Positions 18,864-29,210 of a stretch of DNA of 64,000 nt are shown here, in pieces. The position numbers and the translations under genes were made by a program. The notes under the pieces were generated by a model, which saw only the letters and a program-made list of their open reading frames with translations, was not told the origin of the DNA and searched no databases. Position 1 is the stretch's first letter. Each line of letters opens with the position of its first letter. Origin of the DNA: CAVURS01 sp963834425 (lineage in GTDB: Bacteria; Actinomycetota; Actinomycetes; Actinomycetales; CAVURS01); contig CAWIBR010000010.1 in assembly GCA_963834425.1 (NCBI GenBank), positions 372,001 through 436,000 of the forward strand, given 5' to 3'.

Positions 18864-18951
18864 CCGCAAGCCCCCGGACGCCCGGACGCCCCGGACGCTC
18901 CCGGACCCCGGCCGGTCGCCTGCCGCGACAGGTGTGCGGCACGATGACCCG

Positions 18952-19315
18952 GTGAAGCCACGCATCTGGGCCCTGGCCGCCGCCGTCTGGGCGGCCTTCT
19001 ACGCCGGTCTCTACATCGCCATCGTGCACGGCAAGCAGGGCGGCGTGTTCGTCGGTCTACGCCTTCCTGGTCATCGCGGCCGGGCTGCTCGTCCTGCCGA
19101 CCGGGGTGCTCGGTCCGTCGCTGGCGCGGACCAACCTGCTGATGGCCGGGCTCGTGCTGTTCGTCCTGGCCACGCTGTGGGCGGCCATCGGGGCCGGGGG
19201 CTTCGGGCTGCTGCTCCTCCCGGCGCTCTTCGCGACCGGGAAGGCCGTCTCCAAGATCAGCCGGGACGCTCCGCCGCCGCCCAGCCAGCGGCCCGCACCG
19301 AACCGGGGTCGATGA
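18952..19315 (+). CDS. Small membrane protein, unknown function (frameshifted)
   Basis: This is a short protein with about three membrane segments. IWALAAAVWAAFYAGLYIAI is helix 1. A YAFLVIAAGLLVLP-like helix 2 is recovered if one base is removed near 19065. LLMAGLVLFVLATLWAAIGA with GGFGLLLLPALFAT is the third hydrophobic block. The tail SRDAPPPPSQRPAPNRGR is basic and proline-rich. About 121 residues joined. No family recognised. Confidence 0.6.
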
Positions 19316-19334
19316 CCGCCGACGGACCACCGAG

Positions 19335-19370
19335 CAAGGGAGCCCCGGCCGATCGGCCGGGGCTCCCTTG
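19335..19370. terminator. Bidirectional terminator, 36-bp perfect palindrome
   Basis: caagggagccccggccga and its exact reverse complement make a 36-bp palindrome around the centre ga|tc, giving a 16-bp stem with a four-base loop. It separates two convergent genes (plus-strand membrane protein ending 19315, minus-strand permease ending about 19397) and can stop both. Confidence 0.85.
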
Positions 19371-19396
19371 GTGTGACAGCGGACGAGTGCCGGCGA

Positions 19397-21059
19397 TCAG
19401 CCGAGCACCTGCGTGCTCGTAGTCCAGCTGAGCCTTGTCCTTCTCGACCGCGGCCGCGACGGCCTCCGGGCCCTGGACCAGCTGGACCGCCCAGTAGTAG
19501 ATGACCAGCGAGAAGACGATGACCACCAGCAGGTCGATCCACTCGGGCAGCCAGCTCTTGTTGCCGGTGCCGTAGCGGCCGGCCAGGCCGATGATGACCG
19601 AGCCGATGACCCACGGTCCGATCCAGATCGCCGGCCGCAGCTGGTTGAACGCGCCGGTGTTCTTGATCGACGAGCCGATGCCGAAGATCAGCAGACCGAG
19701 GAGCAGGGCACACGCGATCTTCCAGGTGTACTCGTAGCCGCCCCAGTAGAGGATCAGGTTCGCCGAGACGAACGACACCGGCAGGATGATGCTCGGCGCC
19801 GGCGCCTTGTAGTTGCGAGGTCGATCCGCGTCGACCTTGTGCAGCGCCCCCAGCGCCACGGGGGCGAACCCGTACATGATCGCGGTCGCACCGGTCACGA
19901 CGCCGACCAGCTTGTTCCAGCTGGGGAACGGTCCGAAGCACGCGATGCCGACGACGGCGGCGACCAGGATCGAGACGTACGGCGTGCCGGCCGCGTTGAC
20001 CTTGGTCAGCGCGCTGGGCATCTCCGACTCCTCACCGAGGGCGTAGGAGAGGCGGGCGGTGGTGCCGAGGTAGACGATGCCGGTGCCGGCGGGGGAGACG
20101 ACGGCGTCGATGATCAGCACCGTGCCCAGCCAGGTCGCACCGACCGCGAGGGCCAGGGTGTACCAGGCGCCGTAGTCGCCGGGCTCGCCGCCGAGCGGGT
20201 TGTTCCAGTTCTTGGCGACGTTCGCCGGGTTGACCGCGGCGATGAAGGCGACCTGCAGCAGTGCGTAGAGGCAGGCGCCGATCGTCATGGCGGTCAGGAT
20301 GGCCCGCGAGATGTCCTTCTTCGGGTTCCGGGCCTCACCGGCCAGCTGGACCGCTTGCTCGAAGCCCTGCAGGGCGAAGACGACACCAGCCGGGAAGGCC
20401 GCGAAGATGCCGTGGATGCCGTGCGGGGCGAAGCCACCGCCGGCCGTGAAGTTGCCGAAGTGGAACGACGAGCCGGCCACGACGATGATCGCGAGCAGCG
20501 GGACCGCGGTCTTCCAGATCACGATGACCGAGTTGCTCTCCGACATGAACTTCGCGCCGGCCAGGTTCAGCGCCGTGAACAGGCACATGCCCAGGACCGC
20601 GACGACCAGGCCCTTGCTGTTCAGCAGGCCGGCCTTCGACCCCGTCTCGTACAGCATGTCGAAGTTGTTGTGCACCGCCTTCACGCTGTTGACGTAGGCG
20701 ATCGCGGCCAGGATCTCGATCGGGGCGATGGCGACGGCCTGCAGCCAGGACGACCAGCCGGCCACGAAGCCGGCGATCGGTCCGTGGGAGAAGTACGGGA
20801 ACCGCCCGCTGCCGCCCGCCACGGGATAGGTCGCGCCGAGCTCGGCGTAGACCAGGGCCAAGGTGGCCAACATGGCGGCGGCCAGGATCCAGGCGATGAT
20901 CGAGGCGGGGCCGGCGACTTCGGCAGCGTTCAGTGCTCCGAGCAGCCAGCCCGATCCGATGATCGAGCCGAGCGAGACGAACATGAGGCCGTAGAAGCCA
21001 ACCGACCGGGACAGACCTGCGTGTCCCTCGCTGGTGCTCGACGACGTGCTGGAAGTCAT
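19397..21059 (-). CDS. APC family amino acid permease
   Basis: This is a cytoplasmic-membrane amino acid transporter of the APC superfamily, about 553 residues and 12-14 helices. GFYGLMFVSLGSIIGSGWLLG opens with the GSIIGSG glycine motif of helix 1. VYAELGATYPVAGGSGRFPY is the helix 3 and loop signature, and FALQGFEQAVQLAGEARNPKK is the helix 6 region. A further hydrophobic stretch runs to the C-terminus. The open frame continues to 19257, through the terminator palindrome. A one-base slip near 19415 would give the natural end DYEHAQVLG and a TGA at 19397, which I prefer. The start is at the ATG before TSSTSSST. Confidence 0.9.
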
Positions 21060-21201
21060 GGACAACCCCGTTCCGTGCTCAGTGAACCGGATCAACGATG
21101 ACGCGCTCGCGCCGCTGCGCAGTCCACCACGCACATCCCTGTCGGCGCTAGGTCCCAGGCCGATGCCTTACTAAACTCAGCCCATTCCTTTACTGAGTAA
21201 A

Positions 21202-21239
21202 GAACGGCGCCGCCGAGCCTGTGCTCGACGGCGCCGTTC
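21202..21239 (-). terminator. Hairpin terminator after the GT39 gene
   Basis: gaacggcgccg at 21202-21212 pairs perfectly with cggcgccgttc at 21229-21239. Inner cgagc and gctcg extend the stem after one mismatch, leaving a CTGT loop. It lies just downstream of the minus-strand gene ending at 21274. Confidence 0.75.
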
Positions 21240-21273
21240 GCCCCCTTCCCGTGCTCGACTGTTGGGGTTCGGT

Positions 21274-23383
21274 TCACCCCGTGGTCAGGTCGTAGACGGT
21301 CACGCCACCCACGGTCTTGGCGGTGAAGGTGGACTCCACCCAGCTGGAGATCTGCGGCTGCCGTGTTGGAGCTGCCGCCCTGCCCGCCCGGCCCGCCGCC
21401 GACCGCTCACCCCGCCGCTGGCGATGAAGTAGTGGATCTCGTGCTTCGCGACCAGGGCCTTGAACTCGGCCAGCGTCGGCGAGGGGTCACTGCCGTTGAA
21501 GCCGCCGATCGGCATCACCGACTCTCCGGTCGCCAGCTGGTAGCCCGAGGCGTTCTGCGAGCCGATCGCGGCGGCGACCCAGCGGTACGACGAGGCGTCG
21601 GCCTTGAGCAGCGCCGTCATCGCCGTGCTGGAGGTGCTGCCGTTGAGCAGGCTCCCGGCTCCGTTCTGCCCGCCGGCCTGGCCGCCGGTGCGGTCGCCGG
21701 TGCCGCCGCGTCGTACCGCCGCGCCGGTCGTCCCGCCCGTCGTACCGGTGCCACCGGTCGCCTGTCCGGGCGGACCGCCGACGCCGCCGCCGCCACCGGG
21801 CGGCCGCCGCCCAGCCGCCCATCCCACCCGGGCCGCCGGTGGATCCGGCCACCGCCGGACCGGCCGTGACGATCGAGCCGCTGTGCCCGACCGAGGCGGT
21901 CTGGATCGAGTACGCCGCGGGCCCGGCCAGGCTGGCCACCACGGCGAGCCCGGCGACCGCGGCCGCCAGTCGCGGGCTGAGCAGCCGGGATGCGGCGATG
22001 CCGGCGGCGGCGACCAGCCCGCCCAGGAGCACGGCGTAGCGCAGCCACGGGTGCCAGGACGCGCTGCGGTCCAGCAGCACGAACGACCAGATCGCGGTCA
22101 CGGCCACCGTCGTCGCGAGGGTCAGGGCGGCCGGTAGGTGCCGGCGGCCCCGCCACAGGGACGCCGCGCCGACCCCGACGAGCGCCGCGACCGCAGGGGC
22201 CAGGGCCACCGTGTAGTACTGGTGGAAGATCCCCTTCATCTCACTGAAGGTCAGGCCGGTCACCAGCAGCCAGCTGCCCCAGACGATCAGCAGGGCGCGG
22301 GAGCGGTCGGTGCGCGGCGCGCGGCGGGTGAACCACAACCCGGCGCCGAGGAAGAGCAGCGCCGCCGGCAGCAGCCACGCGATCTGGCCGCCGATGTCGG
22401 TGGAGAAGAGCCGGGTCAGCCCGGTCGAGCCCCACATGCCGCTGCCGGTCCCGCCACCTCCGCCGCCCACGCTGCCGGTCTCGTTGCCGGTCAGCCGGCC
22501 CAGGCCGTTGTAACCCCAGATCAGCTCCCACACGCTGTTGTGCTGAGAGCCACCGATGTACGGCCGGTCCGCGGCGGGGATCAGCGTGACGGCGACGACC
22601 CACCACAGACCGGAGACCAGCAGCGCGACGCCGGCGGCGACGAGCTGGAACAGCCTGCGTCGCACAGGAGTCGGAGCGACGATCAGGTAGACGAGGGCGA
22701 GCCCCGGGACGACGAGCAACGCCTGCAGGCTCTTGGTCAGGAAGGCCAGGCCGACCAGGACGCCGGTCAGCCATCAGCCAGCGGGTGCCGGCTCGCCGGG
22801 CCGCGGCATCGATCGCGCGGGTGGTCGTGTAGACCGCCGCGACCATGACCAGCACGAGCATCGCGTCGGGGTTGTTGAAGCGGAACATCAAGGTCGCGAC
22901 CGGCGTGACGGCCAGCGCCAGCCCGGCCAGCAGCCCGGCTCCCGCACCGGCCCAGCGCCGGATGGTCAGGTAGAGGAGGTAGACCGCGGCCACGCCCATC
23001 AGGGCCTCGGGCACCAGGATGCTCCAGCTGTTGACGCCGAAGATCCGCGCGCTGATCTCCATCACCCACAGCGACGCCGGGGGCTTGTCGACGGTGATCG
23101 AGCCGGCGGCGTCGGAGGCGCCGAAGAAGAAGGCCGACCAGCTCTTGGTGCCGGCCTGGACGGCGGCGGAGTAGAACGAGTTGGCCCAGCCGTTGGCGCT
23201 GAGCCCCCAGAGGTAGAGGACGGCGGTCAGGCCGAGCAGGCCGGCCAGCGCCGGCCGGCTCCAGCGCGGATCGGCCGGCACCGTCGGGGTGGCCGGCGGT
23301 GCGCCGGCCGGAGAAGTTGGTGCCGATCCGGTCGTTGGTACGCCGGACGGCTGGGCCGTGGGATCGGTGAGTGTCGCGGTCAT
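21274..23383 (-). CDS. Glycosyltransferase family 39, ArnT/PMT-like (frameshifted)
   Basis: This is an integral-membrane glycosyltransferase that would use a lipid-linked sugar donor. LYLWGLSANGWANSFYSAAV and SITVDKPPASLW carry the acidic and DKPP features of the catalytic loop. FRFNNPDAMLVLVMVAAVY is a membrane helix with the conserved NPD. Several more helices follow in a second frame (GLWWVVAVTLIPAADRPYIG, ALLFLGAGLWF). A Gly-rich loop is followed by a soluble C-terminal region with YRWVAAAIGSQNASGYQL and FKALVAKHEIHYFIASGG. Frame changes fall near 22775, 21800 and 21380. About 700 residues joined. The next genes upstream on the same strand are a two-component system. Confidence 0.82.
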
Positions 23384-23405
23384 GACACCACCGTCGGGCC
23401 GGCCG

Positions 23406-24920
23406 CTATGCGTCGGCTGTGACGACCCTTGCCGGTTGCTGCGTAGGTAGCCAGACGGTGAAACGGGTCTGTCCCGGGCTGACTGCTCAGCGAGACGCGT
23501 CCGTGGTGGGCGGCTACCACCGAGGACACGATGGCCAGCCCCAAGCCACTGCTGCCGGCGGCCCGCGAGCGAGAGGAGTCGCCGCGCGCGAACCGCTCGA
23601 AAACGTTGGGGCGTAACGACTCTGGAATGCCGGGGCCGTCGTCGAGCACGGCCACCTCAACCCCGCCCTCGGGCTGGGGCACCGGCCGCAGCGACACCGA
23701 GACCGACGTCCCGGGAGGCGTGTGGGTGCGGGCGTTGGCCAACAGGTTGGCCACGACCTGGTGCAGCTGGAGCCGGTCGCCGTCGACCTGCACCGGCTCC
23801 TCCGGCAGGTCCAGCCGCCAGGTGTGGTCGGGTGCCGCGGCATGCGCGTCGCTGACCGCGCCGATCATCAGCTCGGAGAGGTCGACCGCTTCGGGCTCGA
23901 CCGGCCGCCCGGTGTCCAGGCGGGCCAGCAGCAGCAGGTCCTCGACGAGCGAGGTCATCCGCTCGGCCGCGGACTCGACGCGGTCCATCGCGTGGGCCAT
24001 CTGGGGTGGGGCCTCGGCCCGGTGTGGGCGCGAGAGCTCGGCGTACCCGCGGATGGCGGCGAGCGGCGTCCGCAGCTCGTGACTGGCGTCCGCGACGAAG
24101 TGGCGGAGCTTCATCTCGCTGGCCTGCCGTGCGGCCAGGGCGTCCTCGACGTGGCCGATCATGTGGTTCAACGCCGAACCGACCTGGCCGACCTCCGTGT
24201 GCGGATCGGTGTCGGTGGCGGGCACCCGCAGCGCCAGCTCGACCTCGCCCTGGTCCAGCGGCGTCTCGCTGACCCGGTTGGCGACGGCCGTCACCCGGCG
24301 CAGGGGGCGCAGGTTGAGCCGGACGACGAAGAAGACGATGAGGGCGGCCGCGATCAGGCCGCCGATGGCCACCAGGGTGATGGTGACGCGCGAGCTGGCT
24401 CAGGGTTGAGGACACCTGGTGCATCGGGAGTCCCGTGACGACGGTGCGGTCGCGGTCCGGATCGGCGACGGCGACCACCCGGTAACTGCCCAGGCCCGGG
24501 ATCTCGACCGTGCGGGGATGGCCGTCGGCCGGGATCTTCAGGACGGCGCTCGTGGCCTCGCTCGAGGTGAGCGGCACCGGCCGGCCCGGACTCGTTGAGG
24601 GTGCCGGCCTGCTCCACCACGCCGTTCGCGATCTGGGCCGAGAACGTGCCGGCGGCCTGGCCACGAGCGAGCAGACCGGGGTTGCCTCCCGGCCCGCCAA
24701 CTCCGGGGCCGCCACCCGGCCCACCGGCCTGGCCGCCGCCGCCGTTGTAGTTGAAGGCGCGCTGCGAGGCCGCGGTCAGCTGGTCGTCGAGCTGGCCGAC
24801 CAGGAAGCCGCGCAGCGCGACGACCGTCACCGCGCCCACGACGAGGCAGACGACGGTCAGGACGGCGACCAGCGAGGCGACCAGCCGGGCCCGCAGCGTC
24901 CAGCTCGCGACCGGCCGCAC
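23406..24920 (-). CDS. Two-component sensor histidine kinase (frameshifted)
   Basis: This membrane HisKA-type kinase partners the response regulator just upstream. TLRARLVASLVAVLTVVCLV is helix 1, and the extracellular part has a Gly-rich stretch. GGLIAAALIVFFVVRL is helix 2, followed by HAMP. DASHELRTPLAAIRG is the H box, NLLANARTHTPPG the N box, DDGPGIPESL the G1 box, and GSSGLGLAIV the G2 box. Frame changes occur near 24560, 24390 and 23475; the true end is probably ...PARVVTADA with TAG at 23406. The start is uncertain: GTG 24920 is used, but a TTG at 24948 would overlap the regulator stop as TTGA. Confidence 0.85.
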
Positions 24921-24944
24921 GCGCAGGCGCGAGGAGCGTGCGGC

Positions 24945-25727
24945 TCAAGACGCGGGCTTCAGGATGTAGCCGGCGCCGCGCAGGGTGTGGATCATCGGCT
25001 CGCGTCCGGCGTCGATCTTCTTGCGCAAGTAGGAGATGTAGAGCTCGACGACGTTGGCCTGGCCGCCGAAGTCGTAGTTCCAGACCCGGTCCAGGATCTG
25101 GGCCTTGGACAGCACCCGGCGCGGGTTGCGCATCAGGAAGCGCAGCAGCTCGAACTCGGTGGCGGTCAGCTGCACGAGCTCGCCGGCCCGGCGTACCTCG
25201 TGGCTGTCCTCGTCCATGGTCAGGTCGCCGACCGCCAGCACCGCGTCGTCGCGGGACTGCAGCACGCCGCTGCGCCGGACCAGCCCGCGCAGCCGGGCCA
25301 CGACCTCCTCCAGGCTGAACGGCTTGGTGACGTAGTCGTCGCCGCCCGCCGTGAGGCCGGCGATCCGGTCCTCCACACCGTCCTTGGCGGTGAGGAAGAG
25401 CACGGGTACGTCGGAGCCGTCGGCGCGCATCCGCCGCAGCACCTCCAGCCCGTCCAGGTCGGGCAGCATCACGTCCAGGACGACGGCATCGGGGCGGTAG
25501 CTCCGCGCGGTCCGCACCGCAGCCAGGCCGTCGGCGCTGGTCTGCACGTCCCAGCCCTCGTAGCGCAGCGCCATGGACAGCAGCTCGGTCAACGACGGCT
25601 CGTCGTCGACGACCAGGACCCGCACCGGCGAGCCGTCGAGACGGGTCAGGACCGGGTGGGCTGTGGGGCTGGTGCGGGTGCTGGCGCTGGTCTGCGCGCT
25701 GGTGGCGCTGGTCGAGTTCGTCGGCAT
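24945..25727 (-). CDS. OmpR-type response regulator
   Basis: This cytosolic transcription factor is intact at 260 residues. After a Ser/Thr-rich leader, VRVLVVDDEPSLTELL is the receiver start with the acidic pair, DAVVLDVMLPDLDGLEVL contains the phospho-Asp, LTAKD the Thr/Ser region, and VTKPFSLEEVVARL the conserved Lys. The DNA-binding winged helix starts near residue 160 (VLAVGDLTMDEDSHEV) and includes LTATEFELLRFLM and VELYISYLRKKID, ending IHTLRGAGYILKP. The ATG at 25727 is assigned because upstream open sequence has no conservation. It is paired with the histidine kinase downstream and likely controls the same operon. Confidence 0.93.
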   Translation of the reverse strand: MPTNSTSATSAQTSASTRTSPTAHPVLTRLDGSPVRVLVVDDEPSLTELLSMALRYEGWDVQTSADGLAAVRTARSYRPDAVVLDVMLPDLDGLEVLRRMRADGSDVPVLFLTAKDGVEDRIAGLTAGGDDYVTKPFSLEEVVARLRGLVRRSGVLQSRDDAVLAVGDLTMDEDSHEVRRAGELVQLTATEFELLRFLMRNPRRVLSKAQILDRVWNYDFGGQANVVELYISYLRKKIDAGREPMIHTLRGAGYILKPAS

Positions 25728-25891
25728 GACCTCACTGTCGGGGTATGTCCTGAGCGAGCGCCAGGACTTTCCTGTGCGATTCCTATGAGCCTGCTGTTGA
25801 CCGATCCCTCGGCAATCCCCACAGTCACTCCCACAGCGAGCGCACAGGTCGGGCCAGTCCGCCGCACAGACCAGCCGCTGATGGTGGACCC

Positions 25892-26219
25892 ATGAACGCA
25901 CAGATCCCCGAGCCGCCCCGCCGACCGATCGGCAAGGACCAAGGCCGGCGACGCGTGGCTGCGGCCACCGGCGCGCTGGTGGTGCTGAGTCTCGGTGGCA
26001 CGGCGGCGGTGGCCGCCGTGGCCCACGCTCAGAGCACCTCCGCGTCGACCTCGACCTCGACTCGAACCGGGAGCGGTACGACGAGCAACTCCGGCTCGAG
26101 CAGCTCAGCTCGGACAACTCGAGCTCGACAGCTCGAACTCGGACAACTCGAACTCGTCGGGCTCGGTCAGCGTCGGGAGCAGCGACTCGGGCTCCTCGGC
26201 GACATCGGGTGGCTCCTGA
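25892..26219 (+). CDS. Small exported Ser/Thr-rich protein of the ApbE operon (frameshifted)
   Basis: A short basic N-terminus is followed by one hydrophobic segment (VAAATGALVVLSLGGTAAVAA) ending in AHAQS, which looks like a signal sequence or membrane anchor. The rest is almost entirely Ser, Thr, Gly and Asn (STSASTST, SSNSDNSNSS, SVGSSDSGSS). A frame change lies near 26125. The stop overlaps the apbE ATG as TGATG, so it is in the same operon. Related clusters usually carry an FMN-binding domain protein at this position; I cannot see that domain here. Function unknown. Confidence 0.6.
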
Positions 26220-27177
26220 TGGTGCTGACCCGGATGGTGGAGCGGCTGCCGGTCGGGCCGGACACCGCGCAGTGGTCGCTGTGGACCACGACCGCGCGCG
26301 TCGTGGTCAGTGACCCGGGCGCTGGTCGACGCAGGCCCGCCGGATCACCGAGGAGGTGTGCGCGCAGGTCGAGGCGGCGGCCAGCCGGTTCCGTCCGGAC
26401 GCCGAGATCCTGCGCCTCTACCGGGCAGCCGGCCGCCCGATCACGGTGAGCCCGCTACTGGCCGAGCTGGTCGCGACGGCCCTGGAGGCCGCTCGCCGTA
26501 CCGATGGTGACGTCGACCCGACGGTGGCCTCGGCCATGCGGGCGTTGGGCTACGACCGCGACCTCGCGCTCATCCGAGACCGACGCGGTGCCCGTCTGTG
26601 GCTCGTCCGTGCGGCTGGCGGTCCGGCCGGTGCCGGGTTGGCGCCGGGTCGAGCTCTCCGGCCGCCGCCTGCGGGTGCCGCCGGGCGTCAGCCTCGATCT
26701 GGGCGCGACGGCCAAAGCGTGGGCGGCCGACCGGTCCGCCGCCCTGATCACCGAGCGGCTCGGCGTGGGCGCTTGGTCAGCCTGGGTGGGGACATCGCCA
26801 CGGGCAGCGTTGTGCCGCAACGGGATTGGTCGATCCTGGTCTCGGACGGCCCAGACCAACCCGAGGCAAACATCAGCCTGCCCGCCGGCGCCGCGCTGGC
26901 CACGTCGAGCACGATCAGCCGCCAGTGGCGGCGGGGCGGGCAGAGCCTGCACCACGTGCTGGACCCGCGCACCTCACAGCCGGCGCCGACGGTGTGGCGC
27001 ACGGTGTCCGTGGCCGCGCCGACCTGTGTCGAGGCCAACACGCTCACGACGGCCAGCATCGTCCGCGGGCACGCGGCCATCGACTGGCTGGCCCAGCAAC
27101 GGGTCCCGGCCCGGCTGGTCACCGCGGCGGGCGACGTCGTCCGAGTCGGCGGCTGGCCGCAGGAGCGTGCGGCATGA
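26219..27177 (+). CDS. apbE: FAD:protein FMN transferase (frameshifted)
   Basis: This is an ApbE-family flavin transferase that attaches FMN from FAD covalently to Ser or Thr of target proteins, usually outside the membrane. Recognisable blocks are AQVEAAASRFRPDAEILRLY, GDVDPTVASAMRALGYD (normally the DGxxDPT segment), VSLDLGATAKAWAADR (DLGGIAKGYAxD), VSLGGDIA, and HHVLDPRTSQPA (the HIIDPRTG motif), all in order. Three or more frame switches (near 26325, 26570, 26780) break the gene. ATG 26219 overlaps the previous stop. A ferric-reductase-like membrane protein overlaps its end. Confidence 0.85.
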
Positions 27178-27689
27178 ACAACGCCCTCTGGTACCTCGGG
27201 CGCGGGACGGGCGTCGTGAGCCTGGTCCTGTTGACCGTCGTCATGGTGCTGGGCATCGGGTCGCGCTCCGGCCGTCCGGTGTTCGGCCTGCCGCGGTTCG
27301 GCGTCGTCGCCCTGCACCGGTCGGCCAGCATGCTGGCCGTCGCCTTCCTGGTCATCCACGTCGTGACGCTTGCTGCTGGACCCGATTCGCCGAGCTGAAG
27401 CTCGTCGACCTCGTGCTGCCGTTCGAGGCGACGCTACCGCCCGCTCTGGATGGGGCTCGGCACCGTCGGCCTGGACCTGATGGCAGCGGTGTTCGTGACC
27501 AGCCTGCTGCGCCAGCGGATCGGCGTCCGGGCCTGGCGCGCCGTGCACTGGCTGGCCTACCTGTCCTGGCCGGTCGCCATCGCCCACACCGTCGGCACCG
27601 GCACCGACCGCACCACCTGGTGGCTGCTCGGCCTCACCGGCATCTGCGTCGCCGCCGTCGCTGGCCGCCGGGTTCTGGCGGCTGGGTGA
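27174..27689 (+). CDS. Ferric-reductase-like transmembrane protein (frameshifted)
   Basis: This is a membrane protein of the ferric reductase/YedZ-like superfamily, probably binding heme and passing electrons across the membrane. GTGVVSLVLLTVVMVLGIGS is helix 1. FGVVALHRSASMLAVAFLVIHVVTL carries two histidines spaced as heme ligands. TVGLDLMAAVFVTSLLR follows, and AWRAVHWLAYLSWPVAIAHTV holds two more. Frame changes near 27375 and 27440 flank the loop. ATG 27174 overlaps the apbE stop. About 171 residues joined, a short version of the fold. Confidence 0.78.
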
Positions 27690-27762
27690 TGACTTCGGCC
27701 GGCCCTCGAGGGGCGCTGTCCCTGCCCGCTCAGCGAACGATGACCCCGCAGGAGGCGCGGCG

Positions 27763-28953
27763 ATGACCATCCTCACCGAACCCATCGAGCTCCACCCGGA
27801 GTCCGGAGCCACACCGATGACCAGTCAACGACTCCTGGCCGCGCGCGCGCCCGACCTGGCGACCCACATCGCGCGAGTCGGCCCGTTGCCGATGCTCGGC
27901 GATCCGGCCGCGCTGAGGGCAGCGGTCCGCGCCGCCGGCCTGACCGGTCACGGCGGCGCGGCGTTTCCGACCTGGCGCAAGCTGGAAGCCGTTGCGGCCG
28001 GCCGCAATCCGGTGGTCATCGGCAACGCTGCCGAGGGTGAGCCGGCCAGCCGCAAGGACCAGCTGCTCGTCCGACAGGCCCCGCACTTGGTGCTCGACGG
28101 CCTGCAGCTCGCGGCCCGCGCGGTCGGTGCCACCTCGGCGTACCTCTATCTGCACGCCTCGGCCGAGACCGAGCGTGCGGCGTGCGCTGGCTCAGCGGTC
28201 CGACCCGTTGCCGGTCGAGATCGTCCGGGCGCCGGAGTCGTTCGTGTCCGGGCAGGAGTCGGCGGTCGTGGCCGCCGTCGAGGGCGGCCGGCCGGTCCCC
28301 CGCGATGTGCCGGAACTCGTTGTCCGGCAGGGCGTTCGGGGCCGCCCGACCCTGGTGCAGAACGTCGAGACCCTGGCCCACCTGGCCCTGATCGCCCGCC
28401 GTGGACGCCGACTGGTTCCGGCAGGTCGGGCTCGGCCAACCAGCCGGGCACGTTCCTGGCGACCGTGAGCGGCGCGGTCCGGCGCCCGGGGGTGCTCGAG
28501 GCGGCGTACGGTACGCCGCTGGGCGAGCTCATCGCCGGTGCCGGCGGCGCGACCGAGCCCCTGCGGGCGGTGCTGGTCGGCGGCTACCACGGCGTCTGGC
28601 TGCCGGCCGAGGCGCTGAGTGCTCCGATGTCGGTCGAGGGCCTGGCCCCGTGGGGGGCGACACCGGGGGCCGGCGTCGTCGTGGCGCTGGGTCGTTCGGA
28701 GTCGGGCATCGCGGCGACGGCCAGGATCGCGGCGTACCTGGCCGGTGAGGGTGCGCAGCAGTGCGGGCCCTGCCTGAACGGATTGCCAGCAATGGCAACG
28801 GTTCTGGGCCGGATGGCCGGAGGGGACGGCCGGCCCGACCTGCCCCAGCAGGTGGAGTGGCTCACGCGCGTCGTCGAGGGGCGCGGCGCCTGCCACCACC
28901 CGGACGGCACGGCGCGGATGATCCGCAGCGCGTTGGCGGTGTTCGCCCGATGA
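27763..28953 (+). CDS. NuoF/RnfC-like flavin and iron-sulfur oxidoreductase (frameshifted)
   Basis: This is a soluble electron-transfer subunit related to NADH dehydrogenase chain F. GHGGAAFPTWRKLEAV and VIGNAAEGEPASRKDQLL are the FMN/NADH region signature, and PHLVLDGLQLAARAVGA follows. After two frame changes (near 28185 and 28415) the SLBB-like region PGTFLATVSGAVRRPGVLE appears. CGPCLNGLPAMATV and a later ACHHPDG give the cluster-binding cysteines. Together with the membrane reductase and ferredoxin it could move electrons from NADH or ferredoxin into the ApbE-dependent flavin chain. Start ATG 27763 has GGAGG upstream. Confidence 0.82.
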   Translation: MTILTEPIELHPESGATPMTSQRLLAARAPDLATHIARVGPLPMLGDPAALRAAVRAAGLTGHGGAAFPTWRKLEAVAAGRNPVVIGNAAEGEPASRKDQLLVRQAPHLVLDGLQLAARAVGATSAYLYLHASAETERAACAGSAVRPVAGRDRPGAGVVRVRAGVGGRGRRRGRPAGPPRCAGTRCPAGRSGPPDPGAERRDPGPPGPDRPPWTPTGSGRSGSANQPGTFLATVSGAVRRPGVLEAAYGTPLGELIAGAGGATEPLRAVLVGGYHGVWLPAEALSAPMSVEGLAPWGATPGAGVVVALGRSESGIAATARIAAYLAGEGAQQCGPCLNGLPAMATVLGRMAGGDGRPDLPQQVEWLTRVVEGRGACHHPDGTARMIRSALAVFAR

Positions 28954-29210
28954 GCGAACCGAGACTGCACGTCGACCGGGTGGCCTGCGACGGTCGCGGG
29001 CTGTGCATCGAGCTGTTGCCCGAGGTGCTGGCCGAGGACCCGTGGGGCTATCCGGCCGGGCGGGACGGCCAACGCGACACCGCGATCCCGGCGCCGTTGC
29101 GGGCCGACGCCGAGCAAGCGGTGCGGGACTGCCCGCGGCTGGCCCTCAGTCTGGCGGGCCGGATAGCCCGCGCCTGCGCAGCCGCTGGCGTGCGAAACAG
29201 CCTGTCGTAG
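28950..29210 (+). CDS. Ferredoxin, 3Fe-4S/4Fe-4S actinobacterial type
   Basis: This small soluble ferredoxin of 86 residues overlaps the NuoF-like stop by ATGA. C13-x5-C19 in ACDGRGLCIELLPE and C61 in DCPRLAL are the cluster ligands; with only three in the classic positions it probably holds a 3Fe-4S cluster. It resembles the ferredoxins that serve P450s, but here its neighbours suggest it donates to or accepts from the NuoF-like protein. The gene overlaps, on the opposite strand, the end of the gene at 29048. Confidence 0.88.
   Translation: MSEPRLHVDRVACDGRGLCIELLPEVLAEDPWGYPAGRDGQRDTAIPAPLRADAEQAVRDCPRLALSLAGRIARACAAAGVRNSLS

Noticed and set aside
19413..21101. A 562-codon open frame opposite the APC permease
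   Set aside because: Arg/Asp/Gly-rich antisense shadow with no motifs.
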